This document shows, in pieces, positions 36,001-43,846 of a stretch of 64,000 nucleotides of DNA. Source of the DNA: QHXW01 sp963752965 (GTDB lineage Bacteria > Acidobacteriota > Terriglobia > Bryobacterales > Bryobacteraceae); NCBI GenBank assembly GCA_963752965.1, contig CAVWAJ010000012.1, positions 1 through 64,000 of the forward strand, read 5' to 3'. Made by a program: the position numbers and the translations under genes. The notes beneath the pieces are model-generated. The model was not told where the DNA came from and did no database searches. It worked only from the letters and a program-made list of their open reading frames with translations. How positions within the stretch are numbered: position 1 is the first letter of the stretch; every line of letters starts with the position of its first letter.

Positions 36001-36174
36001 TCCGAGCTTCGCCGTCCGCTGGGCATCACGATCATCGGAGGGCTGATTATGAGCCAACTGCTGACCTTATACACGACACCAGTTGTATATCTATACTTTG
36101 ACAGCCTCCAACATTGGTGGGATGGGGTACGTAATCGAAAACAAGTAGGTGCCGTGGCGATCAGAGCCCACTAG
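33079..36174 (+). CDS. mdtC: RND efflux permease, MdtC-type
   Basis: A 1,031-residue RND permease of the same type as its upstream neighbour (start SEPFIRKPVATTLFVVAIT; relay TGFVVDDAIVVIENITRYLE; MTTMAALLGALPLALGSGT). The four-base gap after the preceding stop indicates one operon and translational coupling. In MdtBC-type pumps the two permeases form a B2C trimer, with MdtB mainly moving protons and MdtC the substrate; this division is known for Escherichia coli and only inferred here. Length and motifs are intact. Confidence 0.92.
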   Translation: MNISEPFIRKPVATTLFVVAITLAGAAAYRLLPVSPLPQVEFPTISVSANLPGASPETMASSVATPLERQFGRIAAVTEMTSSSALGSTSITLQFDLNRDIDAAARDVQAAINAARGYLPSNLPNNPSYRKVNPADSPIFMLALTSAVLTRGQMYDAASTIMAQKLAQVSGVGQVTVGGSSLPGVRIELNPTALNRYGIGLEQIRTALSSANANTPKGHFSDPLRMWEVGANDQIFQASDYEPLVVAYRNGSAVRISDIGQAQDSVEDLRNSGYANGKPSVLVIIYRQPGANIIDTVDSVRAVLPQIQSSIPHSIDVKVAMDQTVTIRASVDDTEKTLIISVLLVILVVFVFLRNARTTFIPSVAVPVSLVGTFGVMYLLGYSLDNLSLMALTISTGFVVDDAIVVIENITRYLEKGMHPFEAALKGAQEVGSTVFTISVSLIAVFIPLLLMGGIVGRLFREFAVTLSVAIAVSMVISLTATPMMCAYLLKEEPSHGWMYRTSERAFDWVVNLYGKTLSVALHFRAITLVVLLATIGLNVYLFIRIPKGFFPQQDNGRIQGSITADQDTSFQAMDKIMLPMINIVAADPAVDTVNGFTGGSTYNTARLFVSLKPLAERKISADLIIARLRPKLAKVPGATLYLQAAQDLRVGGRQSNAQYQFTMQGDNLDDLNQFAPKMVEQFKRIPIVSDVNSDQQNRGLQALIHYDRGTAARFGITPQLIDSTLYDAFGQRQVSTMYTSLNQYHVVMEASPEFWQNPLFLRQIYVNSPSGQQVPLSAFANFASTTAPLTVTHQGLFPAVTISFNLKPGVALGDAVNAMTVAAAKVGLPATIQTEFAGTAQAYEASLATEPILIAAALVTVYLILAMLYESYIHPITIISSLPAASVGALLALLFTHTDLSIIAIIGIILLIGIVKKNAIMMIDFAMAAERNEGKNSHDSIVEACMLRFRPILMTTMAALLGALPLALGSGTGSELRRPLGITIIGGLIMSQLLTLYTTPVVYLYFDSLQHWWDGVRNRKQVGAVAIRAH

Positions 36175-36298
36175 TGGCACTTGGGTGCCGACCGGCTCTC
36201 GAATAACGTGTCATGAATAAACACACCGGCTGTGAGCAGTTTTGCACAGATTGCCGGCGCCAGCCCAGCTAGTATACAGGCTGGAGCAGAACGACACC

Positions 36299-36574
36299 AT
36301 GCATCGCTACCTGACAGTACTCTTCCTGAGTGCAGCATTGGCTGGCTCAGTTGCGGTGAGAGCTGACGACAACCACACAGCCACCCAGACCAAGCGGTAT
36401 TACGACAAAGACGCTCGTGACTACCACGAGTGGAACCAGCACGAAGACCAGGCGTACCACCAGTACATGACAGAGAACCACAAGAAAGATAAGGATTTTG
36501 CGAAGACGAATAGTGCGGAAAAGAAAGACTATTTTAAGTGGCGCCACGCGCACCCAGATCAGGACAGCCACTAG
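36299..36574 (+). CDS. Small secreted charged protein
   Basis: A 91-residue protein with signal peptide MHRYLTVLFLSAALAGSVAV. The mature part is very hydrophilic and rich in H, D, K, Y and Q (TKRYYDKDARDYHEWNQHED, QAYHQYMTENHKKDKDFAKT), likely a periplasmic helical protein. Similar small proteins are frequent in Acidobacteria, role unknown. The ribosome site is GGAG, about 12 bases from ATG 36299. It precedes the cytochrome gene on the same strand and may be its operon leader. Confidence 0.65.
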   Translation: MHRYLTVLFLSAALAGSVAVRADDNHTATQTKRYYDKDARDYHEWNQHEDQAYHQYMTENHKKDKDFAKTNSAEKKDYFKWRHAHPDQDSH

Positions 36575-36663
36575 GTTATCCGCTACATCGTAAAACCTCT
36601 TGCGAGCTTGGGAACGAACCCTGGCTGGATTCGGTGCCCATTGGGAATGCAAAGTAACAAACA

Positions 36664-37200
36664 ATGAAAACACTCTTGCTCGGGTTCGTTCTGGGTGTTG
36701 CCGCGGTGTTCGTTGGAGCTTACTTCTACTTCAGCCTGGGCTTTGCGCCCGTAGCAACCTCAGCACCACCGATGCCGTTTGAAGAGAAAATGGCGAATCT
36801 GGCTTTGCATGCCCGGATTGCAAAAGAAGCGCCATCCAACGTGCCTCTTCCAGCCGATGAAGCGATTCTGGTTGCCGGCGCTCTACTTTATCGCGAGCAC
36901 TGCGCGGTTTGCCACGGCTTGAACGGGCGGCCCGAGACCGCGACCGCAAAAGGCATGTTTCCGAAGCCACCGCAGTTCTTTCAAGGACACGGTGTGACAG
37001 ATGATCCAGTGGGCGAGACTTACTGGAAGGTAAAAAACGGCATCCGGCTCACCGGCATGCCCGCGTACGGTTCATCGTTGAGTGACCAACAGCTCTGGCA
37101 GGTGAGTTTGCTGCTGGCTCATGCCGGCAAGCTGCCGCAGGGCGCTGAAAAGGAGCTGAGCGGTTCCCCGGCCATCGGCCAGTCTGGTGCCCAAAACTGA
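36664..37200 (+). CDS. Membrane-anchored c-type cytochrome
   Basis: A 178-residue protein with an N-terminal hydrophobic anchor (MKTLLLGFVLGVAAVFVGAY) and a single haem-binding site CAVCH near residue 81, followed by GLNGRP. A distal methionine candidate sits in KNGIRLTGMPAYG near 124. It is a class I mono-haem cytochrome (cytochrome_CBB3 family) facing the periplasm, and it should pass electrons in respiratory or detoxifying reactions. It starts 90 bases after the small secreted protein gene and precedes the DUF3300 gene by 25 bases. Confidence 0.88.
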   Translation: MKTLLLGFVLGVAAVFVGAYFYFSLGFAPVATSAPPMPFEEKMANLALHARIAKEAPSNVPLPADEAILVAGALLYREHCAVCHGLNGRPETATAKGMFPKPPQFFQGHGVTDDPVGETYWKVKNGIRLTGMPAYGSSLSDQQLWQVSLLLAHAGKLPQGAEKELSGSPAIGQSGAQN

Positions 37201-37225
37201 TGGTGCGTTCGCTGGAGGCGGAAAA

Positions 37226-38497
37226 GTGAAGAATACGACGGTTCAAATGGTAATTCGGCAGGCACTCAGCATCGTTTGCATCCTGCTCCTGCTCCAGGCT
37301 GGTGCCTTCATGGTAGCGCAAGACCAGCAGCCGCCACCCGAGCAAGCACCGCCGGAGCAAGCTGGGCCGCCTGCGCAGGCGCTGTCTCCGGACCAGTTAG
37401 CCAGTCTGGTGGCGCCCGTCGCGCTCTATCCCGATTCCTTGCTCAGCCAGGTCTTGGTCGCCGCCACTTATCCGCTTGAGATCGTCGAAGCCGCGCAGTG
37501 GCTGCAACAGAATCGCAACCTCCGCGGCGCACAATTGGTGGAAGCTGCGCGCCAGCAAAATTGGGATGCCAGTATACAGGCGCTGGTGGTTTTCCCGGAT
37601 GTACTCACCCGGTTGAACTCAGACATTCGTTGGACCACCGATCTCGGGAACGCATTCCTTGCTCAACAGGCCGACGTGATGGATGCCGTGCAGCGGCTGC
37701 GAGCTCAGGCTAGCCAGACGGGCAAATTGAAGTCGAATTCTCAGGTGAACGTCACGACCCAGACGCAAGGCGGACAGGCGGCGATTGAAATTCAACCGGT
37801 CGACCCGCAGGTTGTTTACGTGCCGGTCTACAATCCCGCATACTTCTGGGGACCGCCCGCCTTTGGTTTTTATCCGCCGCTTTTTTACCCGGAAATGGGT
37901 TTTGGATTCGGGTTCGGCCCGGGTATTTACATCGGAGGCTTCTTTGGTGGCCTTGGATGGGGCGGTTGGGGCTGGGGGCCGAATTGGTTCGGCCGGTCGA
38001 TCTATGTAAACAATAATTTTTTCCATCGTTACGGTTTCAGTGACTTCCACGGCGGCGGGTCGTTCCAAGGCAGAGGAACCTGGGCACACGATCCTGGTCA
38101 CCGGTTGGGAGTTCCGTACTCCAATAGTGCGCTGTCCAACCGTTTCCGTGGGGCTGCCGGTGCGCGCGGGGGAGCCGGCGTTGGACAGAGATATGCCACA
38201 CCGCGGGGCGGCAACGTTGGGAACCGTGGAAATCTAGGTGCAAATGCTCAGCAATCGAGGTCCGCTCCCCAACAACGCGGCGCCCCGGCCGAACGGTTTG
38301 GCAGCCGGAGCTTCCAGCCGCGAAATTCCGGCGGCAGCCACAGCGCGTTTGGTGGCGTCCAGCCGCGCGGCCAGACCCGGCAACAGAGCGACCATGGCTA
38401 CGCCAGCCTGGGAGCGAAACGAACTCAACCTTCTCGCAGTGGAGGAATGTCGGCCCCACGTGCGTCCGCTCCATCTCGCGGCGGCGGGAGACGATAG
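37226..38497 (+). CDS. DUF3300 domain secreted protein
   Basis: A 423-residue exported protein with signal peptide IRQALSIVCILLLLQAGAFM. The DUF3300 domain covers residues 55-210: LSPDQLASLVAPVALYPDSL, LLSQVLVAATYPLEIVEAAQ, VVFPDVLTRLNSDIRWTTDL, QPVDPQVVYVPVYNPAYFWG. The C-terminal half is glycine-, aromatic- and arginine-rich and probably unstructured. DUF3300 proteins are envelope proteins of unknown role. GTG 37226 has GGAGG 8 bases upstream; the longer frame overlapping the cytochrome stop lacks one. It shares an operon with the following DUF2950 gene. Confidence 0.88.
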   Translation: MKNTTVQMVIRQALSIVCILLLLQAGAFMVAQDQQPPPEQAPPEQAGPPAQALSPDQLASLVAPVALYPDSLLSQVLVAATYPLEIVEAAQWLQQNRNLRGAQLVEAARQQNWDASIQALVVFPDVLTRLNSDIRWTTDLGNAFLAQQADVMDAVQRLRAQASQTGKLKSNSQVNVTTQTQGGQAAIEIQPVDPQVVYVPVYNPAYFWGPPAFGFYPPLFYPEMGFGFGFGPGIYIGGFFGGLGWGGWGWGPNWFGRSIYVNNNFFHRYGFSDFHGGGSFQGRGTWAHDPGHRLGVPYSNSALSNRFRGAAGARGGAGVGQRYATPRGGNVGNRGNLGANAQQSRSAPQQRGAPAERFGSRSFQPRNSGGSHSAFGGVQPRGQTRQQSDHGYASLGAKRTQPSRSGGMSAPRASAPSRGGGRR

Positions 38498-38500
38498 GAG

Positions 38501-39409
38501 ATGACCATGAAAATGCTAACTGTCACGCTCGGAGCTCTGATTGTCTGGCTTCCGGCAATTTCCTTCGGGCAGACGCCAAAGACTTTCGATTCGGCCGAAG
38601 CTGCTGCCCAAGCCCTAATGGAGGCTGCGGAAAAGGACGACGTGGCCGGCCTTTCTGCGTTATTCGGACCGGCAGGTAAGGACGTCCTCACCTCAGGCGA
38701 TCCGGAACAGGACAAAAAAGAACGCGCCGAATTTGCGCGCCTCGCGCGCGACAAACATCAACTAGAACTCGACGAGATGAACGCGGCCGTAATGATTCTG
38801 TCTGTCGGCTCAGAGGACTGGCCGTTCCCCGTTCCCATCGTCCGGAGCAAAGACAAATGGAGCTTCGATGCCTCGCAAGGCGCTGTCGAGATGCGGGCCC
38901 GCCGTATCGGCGCAAACGAACTGGATGCCATCGAAATCTGCGCCGGTTATGTCGAGGCGCAGATGGAATATGCGGCCCAGGATCGCGACAACCACAAGAT
39001 GCTCGCGTACGCACAACGCATCGTGAGCGCCGAGGGGCTGCACGACGGCCTCTACTGGGAAGGAAATTCCGAATCCCTTGTCCCCAGCGGTTTCGCCGAA
39101 GCCGCGGTGGAAACCGGGCGCGCGGCCTCGCCTAAACTCAAGCCTTACCACGGCTATTACTTCCGTGTGCTCAAGGCCCAAGGGCCGAATGCGGAGGGAG
39201 GGCAACACAACTACATCGTGAAAGACACCATGATCGGCGGCTTCGGGCTGGTTGCATTTCCCGCGCACTACGGAGCCTCCGGGATTCACACCTTCATCGT
39301 CAACCACGATGGTGTCATCTATGAGAAGGACCTGGGAAATCCAGCAACCAGCGCCTCAACCACCGTGACCCGCTACGATCCGGACAAATCGTGGACGCGA
39401 GTGGAATAG
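38501..39409 (+). CDS. DUF2950 family secreted protein
   Basis: A 302-residue exported protein (signal peptide MKMLTVTLGALIVWLPAISF). Family hallmarks are TFDSAEAAAQALMEAAEKDD, LFGPAGKDVLTSGDPEQDKK, a central WPFPVPIVRSKDKWSFD, ICAGYVEAQMEYAAQDRDN, GYYFRVLKAQGPNAEGGQHN and FIVNHDGVIYEKDLG. DUF2950 genes occur next to DUF3300 genes in many Proteobacteria and Acidobacteria. The start lies four bases after the DUF3300 stop, so the two are co-translated and may act together at the envelope. Confidence 0.9.
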   Translation: MTMKMLTVTLGALIVWLPAISFGQTPKTFDSAEAAAQALMEAAEKDDVAGLSALFGPAGKDVLTSGDPEQDKKERAEFARLARDKHQLELDEMNAAVMILSVGSEDWPFPVPIVRSKDKWSFDASQGAVEMRARRIGANELDAIEICAGYVEAQMEYAAQDRDNHKMLAYAQRIVSAEGLHDGLYWEGNSESLVPSGFAEAAVETGRAASPKLKPYHGYYFRVLKAQGPNAEGGQHNYIVKDTMIGGFGLVAFPAHYGASGIHTFIVNHDGVIYEKDLGNPATSASTTVTRYDPDKSWTRVE

Positions 39410-39505
39410 ACTTGTCGTAGGCGGCTGGTCAGCCACGCCACGACCGAGTCAAGGTCTGGGAGCTTGCAGAACACGGAGCCGAGGAATTGCGCCGACCGTC
39501 GAGCG

Positions 39506-39814
39506 TTACGCTCGGGCCGAAAATGCACGATTTGAGGTGGAGCGCAAAGGCCTTCCGTCTGTTTGTCGCGGAAAGCGAGTGTTCTCGGCTGCGGTCAGGG
39601 TCAGTGGAAGCTCTACGACCGTCAGTTCTCTTTGCAGGCAGTTGAGACAGAGAATATTTCGTACCTGCAGCCAGTAAGCTTTGGCTGGCGATCCACGGAG
39701 CCCATTGAGCGCTTGGGCGACCTCTTCTTGGCGGTTCATCCATCCACTCACCTCCTCAGTTTCGTCTTCGTGCACAATTCTCACTCGGTATTGGCTACCG
39801 TGCTCGTGCGTCAT
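39506..39814 (-). CDS. Small hypothetical protein
   Basis: A 102-residue protein beginning MTHEHGSQYRVRIVHEDETE, then EVSGWMNRQEEVAQALNGLR and AYWLQVRNILCLNCLQRELT. It contains an ILCLNC pair of cysteines and an alpha/beta start, but I recognise no family. GGGAG 7 bases upstream of ATG 39814 supports translation. The C-terminal 25 residues are low complexity. It lies next to the DksA/TraR-type gene in the stress island, on the same strand. Confidence 0.6.
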   Translation of the reverse strand: MTHEHGSQYRVRIVHEDETEEVSGWMNRQEEVAQALNGLRGSPAKAYWLQVRNILCLNCLQRELTVVELPLTLTAAENTRFPRQTDGRPLRSTSNRAFSARA

Positions 39815-39928
39815 GCGCTTTCTCCCTAACGCTACGTGGCCTCGGAGTGGTCACTCGTCCTGATGGACCTTCTCTACCTCGGAAAGATGGCTTGACATTT
39901 TGACGCCGCTAGCATCGACCGTCGCACT

Positions 39929-40315
39929 TTACGCAGCGTGGACGTCAAGCTGGTTAGGATGTTCAGTCATCCTTGTATCACCGCGATCTACGGCCTCTTG
40001 GCAGCGAATGCAGAAGGGTGTCCATGGTACAGCCACTAAGCGATTCCGTCCAATCGTCCCTTCACAGTTGGTGCAAGTGCCGAAGGTACCATCCTCGATG
40101 AATCGCAATGCTGCCTGAATGTTGCGAAGTAGCTCCGACCGGCGCCTGAGACCAAGAATGGCAAATTCCCGCTCCGCGGATCGCCCGGTTTGATCCATCT
40201 CATCGGCGCTCCTCTCGACGGCAAGAATCTCCCGGTTTTCGCCCAGATCGCGAATCGCGTCCCTCTGCTGGGTCGTGAGCGCACGCTTGAACCTTTTCAA
40301 CTGAACAACTTCCAT
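39929..40315 (-). CDS. DksA/TraR-type C4 zinc-finger protein
   Basis: A 128-residue protein with an N-terminal coiled coil and a C-terminal C4 zinc finger: FIEDGTFGTCTNCEGTIGRN then PWTPFCIRCQEAVDR, with cysteine pairs CTNC and CIRC. DksA/TraR proteins bind the RNA-polymerase secondary channel and modulate promoters during stress. Here the segment where DksA has its DxxDxA tip reads ERSADEMDQTG, so activity in the stringent response is uncertain. The start at 40315 follows a short G-rich ribosome site. A 43-bp dyad element lies 40-80 bases upstream. Confidence 0.82.
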   Translation of the reverse strand: MEVVQLKRFKRALTTQQRDAIRDLGENREILAVERSADEMDQTGRSAEREFAILGLRRRSELLRNIQAALRFIEDGTFGTCTNCEGTIGRNRLVAVPWTPFCIRCQEAVDRGDTRMTEHPNQLDVHAA

Positions 40316-40354
40316 TACAAGCCCCTTTTTGTTTAGGCGCCGAAACCCAGCTCC

Positions 40355-40397
40355 AAGCTAACAGACACGCCGTCCATTGTCTGTTCAAAAGTGCTCA
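40355..40397. repeat. 43-bp dyad element, copy 2
   Basis: Gap-free match to 24585-24627, ending in the identical 18 bases TCTGTTCAAAAGTGCTCA. It sits between the DksA/TraR-type gene (start 40315) and the end of the Crp/Fnr gene, within the likely promoter of the former. On the coding strand it reads TTGAGCACTTTTGAACAG, which has a loose resemblance to Crp/Fnr-family boxes. Confidence 0.55.
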
Positions 40398-40453
40398 AAT
40401 CATATCGTCCCAGGCTGATTCAGTGGCGGCGATTTCTTAACATCGTGGACTTT

Positions 40454-41107
40454 TCAGTCGTGCAGGACGATGTTGAGCAGTGAGCTGTGCACGTGCAGCC
40501 CCCCGTTGTATTCAATGAAGCCCATTTTGCGAAACTTGTTCATGAAAAAGCTGACTCTGGAACGCGTCGTGCCAATCATCTCCGCCAGCGTTTCCTGGCT
40601 GATCTTGGCGACAACCGGCTCCGGTTTGGATTCTTTGCCGAAGTTAGCCAGCAGCAGAAGCACCCGCGCCAGCCTCTTCTCACTAGAATTGAAGAGCTGG
40701 TCCACTAGGTCTTCCTCAATCCGCATGTTCCGGGAGAGCACATAAGCTAGGAACATCTCGGAAAAAGCCGGCTCCTCGTGGAGCACACGGATCATGGCCG
40801 CTTTCTCGAGTCGTACGATCGAGCAGTCTGAAATTGCGGTGGCGGTTGCCATGCGTAGCGGCTGGGTCGTCAGGCATCCCTCGCCAAGGAAGTCGCCGCT
40901 ATCCAAGATAGCGATGACCGCTTCTTTGCCGTTGTTCGAAACAACCGTGAGCTTGATTTTGCCTTTTTGAATATAAAAGACAGCGTTTGCCGGGTCGCCT
41001 TGCGAGAAAACCATCTGGTCTTTTAAGTACTCTGCGATAGTTCTTCCTTCGCCAACCTTAGCCAGAAAGAGCCTGGGATCAAAAAGCGGCTTCAGTCTCG
41101 GAATCAT
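40454..41107 (-). CDS. Crp/Fnr-family transcriptional regulator
   Basis: A 217-residue regulator. The cyclic-nucleotide-binding fold spans about residues 20-135 (MVFSQGDPANAVFYIQKGKI, LDSGDFLGEGCLTTQPLRMA, ATAISDCSIVRLEKAAMIRV). A helix-turn-helix follows at 165-200 (KISQETLAEMIGTTRSRVSF, FMNKFRKMGFIEYNGGLHV). The FNR cysteine cluster is absent, so oxygen sensing by an iron-sulfur centre is unlikely. The gene is alone on its strand between the DksA-like gene and the two-component pair; autoregulation or control of this island is plausible. Confidence 0.88.
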   Translation of the reverse strand: MIPRLKPLFDPRLFLAKVGEGRTIAEYLKDQMVFSQGDPANAVFYIQKGKIKLTVVSNNGKEAVIAILDSGDFLGEGCLTTQPLRMATATAISDCSIVRLEKAAMIRVLHEEPAFSEMFLAYVLSRNMRIEEDLVDQLFNSSEKRLARVLLLLANFGKESKPEPVVAKISQETLAEMIGTTRSRVSFFMNKFRKMGFIEYNGGLHVHSSLLNIVLHD

Positions 41108-41284
41108 ATTGACATTCGGCGTGCCACGAGTCCTCCTCCGAGCGCAGCCTTGTTAGCTTCTGGTGACACGCCGAGACCTACATGATGAGTGTGCGGTCAT
41201 GGACGCCAGGAGAGAATAAGGGATGCTGGTAAAAATGAAGGATTTTGTCGGGGATATCCCTGACAGGAGCGCGTGGTGCAATAC

Positions 41285-41995
41285 TCAACCCGCAGGAGCC
41301 GGGCGGCCCTCTTCACCCTCCAGCATTTCCGGGGTCAATAGGCCCATTTGTAAAGCGAAACGAACCACATCACTGCGCGTCCGAAGTCCGAGCTTTTGAG
41401 CAAGACGGGAACGATACGTCTCGACGGTTTTCACGCCCACGAGAATCTGCTTGGCGATTTGTTGACTGCTGTAACCCCGCGCCACAAGTCTGAGCACCTG
41501 CAGTTCACGGTCGCTCAGGATGTTTACCGGCCGCGTACGCTGGGCTTTCGCACCTTTTTTCGCAAGCAGGTCCTGGACAAGAACGTTAGCCAGACTTGGG
41601 TCCACGAACGTTCCTCCTCTATGCACCGCTCGTATGGCCGCAAGCAGTTCCGCATCCACGCTCCTTTTCAACACGTAGCCAGAGGCGCCGGCGGCCAGCA
41701 CCGATCGCAAATATGCGGGGTCATCGTGCATCGTGAGGACAAGAACCCGGGTTTTCCCGCAGTCCCGCACAATCTCTTGAAGCGCACGCATCCCGCCAGT
41801 CCGAGGCATAGTGAGGTCCATCAATGCCACATCCGGGCTTGTTTCGTGTGCCGCTTGCACGGCCTGTTCTCCGTCGGGAGCTTCAGAGACAACCTCCATA
41901 TCGGCCTGGGCATCAATCAGCAGTCTTAGCCCCGAGCGCAGAATGGCGTGATCATCCGCGATCAGGACTCTGATCTTAGATTTTCGCGCGGGCAT
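41285..41995 (-). CDS. NarL/LuxR-type response regulator
   Basis: A 236-residue response regulator. The receiver domain has IRVLIADDHAILRSGLRLLI, phospho-acceptor VALMDLTMPRTGG (D about residue 59), VLVLTMHDDPAYLRSVLAAG (T) and GYVLKRSVDAELL (K). A LuxR-type HTH follows (ILSDRELQVLRLVARGYSSQ, QIAKQILVGVKTVETYRSRL). ATG 41995 lies one base after the stop of the histidine kinase gene, so the two are coupled and form a cognate pair. Confidence 0.9.
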   Translation of the reverse strand: MPARKSKIRVLIADDHAILRSGLRLLIDAQADMEVVSEAPDGEQAVQAAHETSPDVALMDLTMPRTGGMRALQEIVRDCGKTRVLVLTMHDDPAYLRSVLAAGASGYVLKRSVDAELLAAIRAVHRGGTFVDPSLANVLVQDLLAKKGAKAQRTRPVNILSDRELQVLRLVARGYSSQQIAKQILVGVKTVETYRSRLAQKLGLRTRSDVVRFALQMGLLTPEMLEGEEGRPAPAG

Positions 41996-41996
41996 T

Positions 41997-43325
41997 TCAG
42001 ATTTCCGTCCGCGGCACGAAGGACTGGACGTCCTGCTGGCCGCCCAGTGGGATTTGCACCAGAATCCGGGTCCCCGTGCCATTCGATGTGAAACTGACAG
42101 TTCCACCCAGCATGGCCGCTCTTTCTCGCATGCTCTGAATGCCCAAGTGGCGCGAGGAGACGGTCGCGGATTCGGTGTCAAAGCCGCATCCGTTATCGGT
42201 CACTGCCACCTGCAAAGCCGTGCCGGAACGCACGAATATAATGCCGACCGCCTTGGCTCCCGAATGCCTTGCTACGTTGGTCAGGGCCTCCTGAAGAATG
42301 CGATACAAACCGATCTGGACCGCGGGCGGCAGGTCGCTGGAGTCAAGTTCATTCAGCTTGAGATCCACAGCTATGTTGTGAGTCTTTGCATACTCTGTAA
42401 CGTATCGGCTCAGCGCAACACCCAAACCATGGTCGTCCAGTACCGTTGGATGCAGCCCGCGAGCGAGCCGGCCGATCTCGTCGATAGCCTGTGCGGTGAT
42501 TTCCCGCAGCCGATGTCCCTTTGCCTTGGCATCGTCTATGTCCCGGGAGTCTTCCAGAGTACGCAGGCCGACCAGGAGAGACGTCAGCAACTGGCCAGCT
42601 TCGTCGTGCAATTCGCGCGCAATCCGGCGCCTTTCCTCCTCTTGAGCCGACAACGTGCGCTCGAGCAGAAGCCGGTGCATGGTTTCGGTCTGTTTCATTT
42701 CTTCAGCCTGCTTGCGTTTCTGCTCGCTCAGACCGGTGACCACCATACCCAGGGCGTGGCCCTCGTATCCCCGAAACCTGGTCACAGACAAATGGACCGG
42801 AACCAGGCTACCGTCGCTGGAACGCAGGTTGAATTCGCCTTTCGCAACTCCTTTCTGAGCCGTCGCCAGGAAAGTCCCAAATCTGTCTCGCTCTTTTTCC
42901 TCTACGAGCGAGTGAACCGCTATCCCGACAACTTTTCCAGGTGGTCTGCGAATCATTTCCGCAAACTTGCGGTTCGAGTAGAGCACGGCGCCATCGCTCG
43001 AAAGTGTCGCCGCGCCTTCGCTCATGGCCTCCACGAGCATGCGATAGGCGGGCTCTCCTCCCCTCAGAGTAACCACCTGCTCTCCCCGGCGGCCCAAAAC
43101 CATCAAAGCATCTACTTCACCCGACTGTATAGCGGCTAGAGTTTCCTCCGCAGTTTTCAGCCGGGCACGGAGTTTCTCCTCGTGATCCGATCGTATCGCT
43201 GGTGAAGGTTTTCGTCGAGATCGTCCGCGTGTTTTTGGGGATCTTTCGAGCGATCTGTCTTGTGCTGGACTGGCCTCGCGGCCGGCCCGGCGATCGGAAC
43301 TCGCTCGCTTGTCGGACATTTGCAA
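41997..43325 (-). CDS. PAS-domain sensor histidine kinase (HisKA_3 type)
   Basis: A 442-residue kinase. The N-terminus is basic and disordered (residues 1-50), followed by a helical coiled segment (LRARLKTAEETLAAIQSGEV) and a PAS domain at 90-210 (MLVEAMSEGAATLSSDGAVL, GEFNLRSSDGSLVPVHLSVT). HisKA_3 carries the phospho-histidine in RRIARELHDEAGQLLTSLLV (about residue 242), and a HATPase follows with N-box LYRILQEALTNVARHSGAK and G-box VTDNGCGFD. There is no membrane segment, so it senses an internal signal. It precedes the response regulator gene directly and follows kaiB; such kinases are often linked with Kai proteins outside cyanobacteria. Confidence 0.9.
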   Translation of the reverse strand: MQMSDKRASSDRRAGREASPAQDRSLERSPKTRGRSRRKPSPAIRSDHEEKLRARLKTAEETLAAIQSGEVDALMVLGRRGEQVVTLRGGEPAYRMLVEAMSEGAATLSSDGAVLYSNRKFAEMIRRPPGKVVGIAVHSLVEEKERDRFGTFLATAQKGVAKGEFNLRSSDGSLVPVHLSVTRFRGYEGHALGMVVTGLSEQKRKQAEEMKQTETMHRLLLERTLSAQEEERRRIARELHDEAGQLLTSLLVGLRTLEDSRDIDDAKAKGHRLREITAQAIDEIGRLARGLHPTVLDDHGLGVALSRYVTEYAKTHNIAVDLKLNELDSSDLPPAVQIGLYRILQEALTNVARHSGAKAVGIIFVRSGTALQVAVTDNGCGFDTESATVSSRHLGIQSMRERAAMLGGTVSFTSNGTGTRILVQIPLGGQQDVQSFVPRTEI

Positions 43326-43344
43326 TTACATCCAGCCTCTTGCT

Positions 43345-43671
43345 TCAGTGCACCGGCTGAATATCCAATCCTACCAACGCACGCTCGGTCTTGGAGAGGT
43401 TCCCAACGATTTTCTTGACTGGAGGCGGTAGCCTTCGCACCAGAGTTGGAATGGCGACAATCTGATCGCCCTTTGCCAGTTGCGGCTTCTTGAGTAAGTC
43501 GATGACTTCTATGCGGTACTTGCCCTGCAGTTGGTCCTCACAAATCTTCTTTAAGTTGGCAATAGCTGCAATTGAATTGGGAGTTTGGCCCGCTATATAG
43601 AGGCGCAATTCCCAAAAGTTACCACGGACACTCTTCGTAGTGCGGCGCTTCTTGGCTAAGCTCTTGCTCAT
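43345..43671 (-). CDS. kaiB: KaiB-family protein
   Basis: A 108-residue KaiB homologue. After a basic tail (MSKSLAKKRRTTKSVRG), the thioredoxin-like KaiB core begins: WELRLYIAGQTPNSIAAIAN, LKKICEDQLQGKYRIEVIDL, LKKPQLAKGDQIVAIPTLVR and RLPPPVKKIVGNLSKTERAL. LYIAG and IPTLVRRLPPP are hallmark segments. KaiB binds KaiC and, in bacteria without KaiA, is linked to stress responses and timer-like signalling. A 13-codon leader ORF overlaps its start (ATGA). It lies between kaiC and the two-component genes. Confidence 0.93.
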   Translation of the reverse strand: MSKSLAKKRRTTKSVRGNFWELRLYIAGQTPNSIAAIANLKKICEDQLQGKYRIEVIDLLKKPQLAKGDQIVAIPTLVRRLPPPVKKIVGNLSKTERALVGLDIQPVH

Positions 43672-43709
43672 GTCCGTGCCCAGTACTTGGCCCGGATGCG
43701 TTTCGTCAT
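43668..43709 (-). CDS. 13-residue leader ORF coupled to kaiB
   Basis: The short frame MTKRIRAKYWART starts at 43709, 7-8 bases after GGGAGG, the best ribosome site in this area. Its TGA overlaps the kaiB ATG as ATGA. kaiB itself has only a weak site upstream. The arrangement suggests that ribosomes load on the leader and reinitiate at kaiB. A hairpin GAGGCC-N8-GGCCTC lies immediately upstream of the ribosome site and might occlude it. Confidence 0.5.
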   Translation of the reverse strand: MTKRIRAKYWART

Positions 43710-43846
43710 GTGTGTTGCCTCCCGAGGCCTCTATTCGGGCCTCAGCTATAAAGACGTGTGGGGTTTCGCTGCCAGCTTAATGGCACGTTAAGATCTGTTA
43801 AGAAGACGCCCTCAACGGACAGTTGACCCACACGGTAACACCCCAC

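Noticed and set aside
29908..36174. Long antisense frames within the RND permease genes
   Set aside because: They mirror the codon pattern of the sense genes, with histidine/arginine-rich composition and no ribosome sites.
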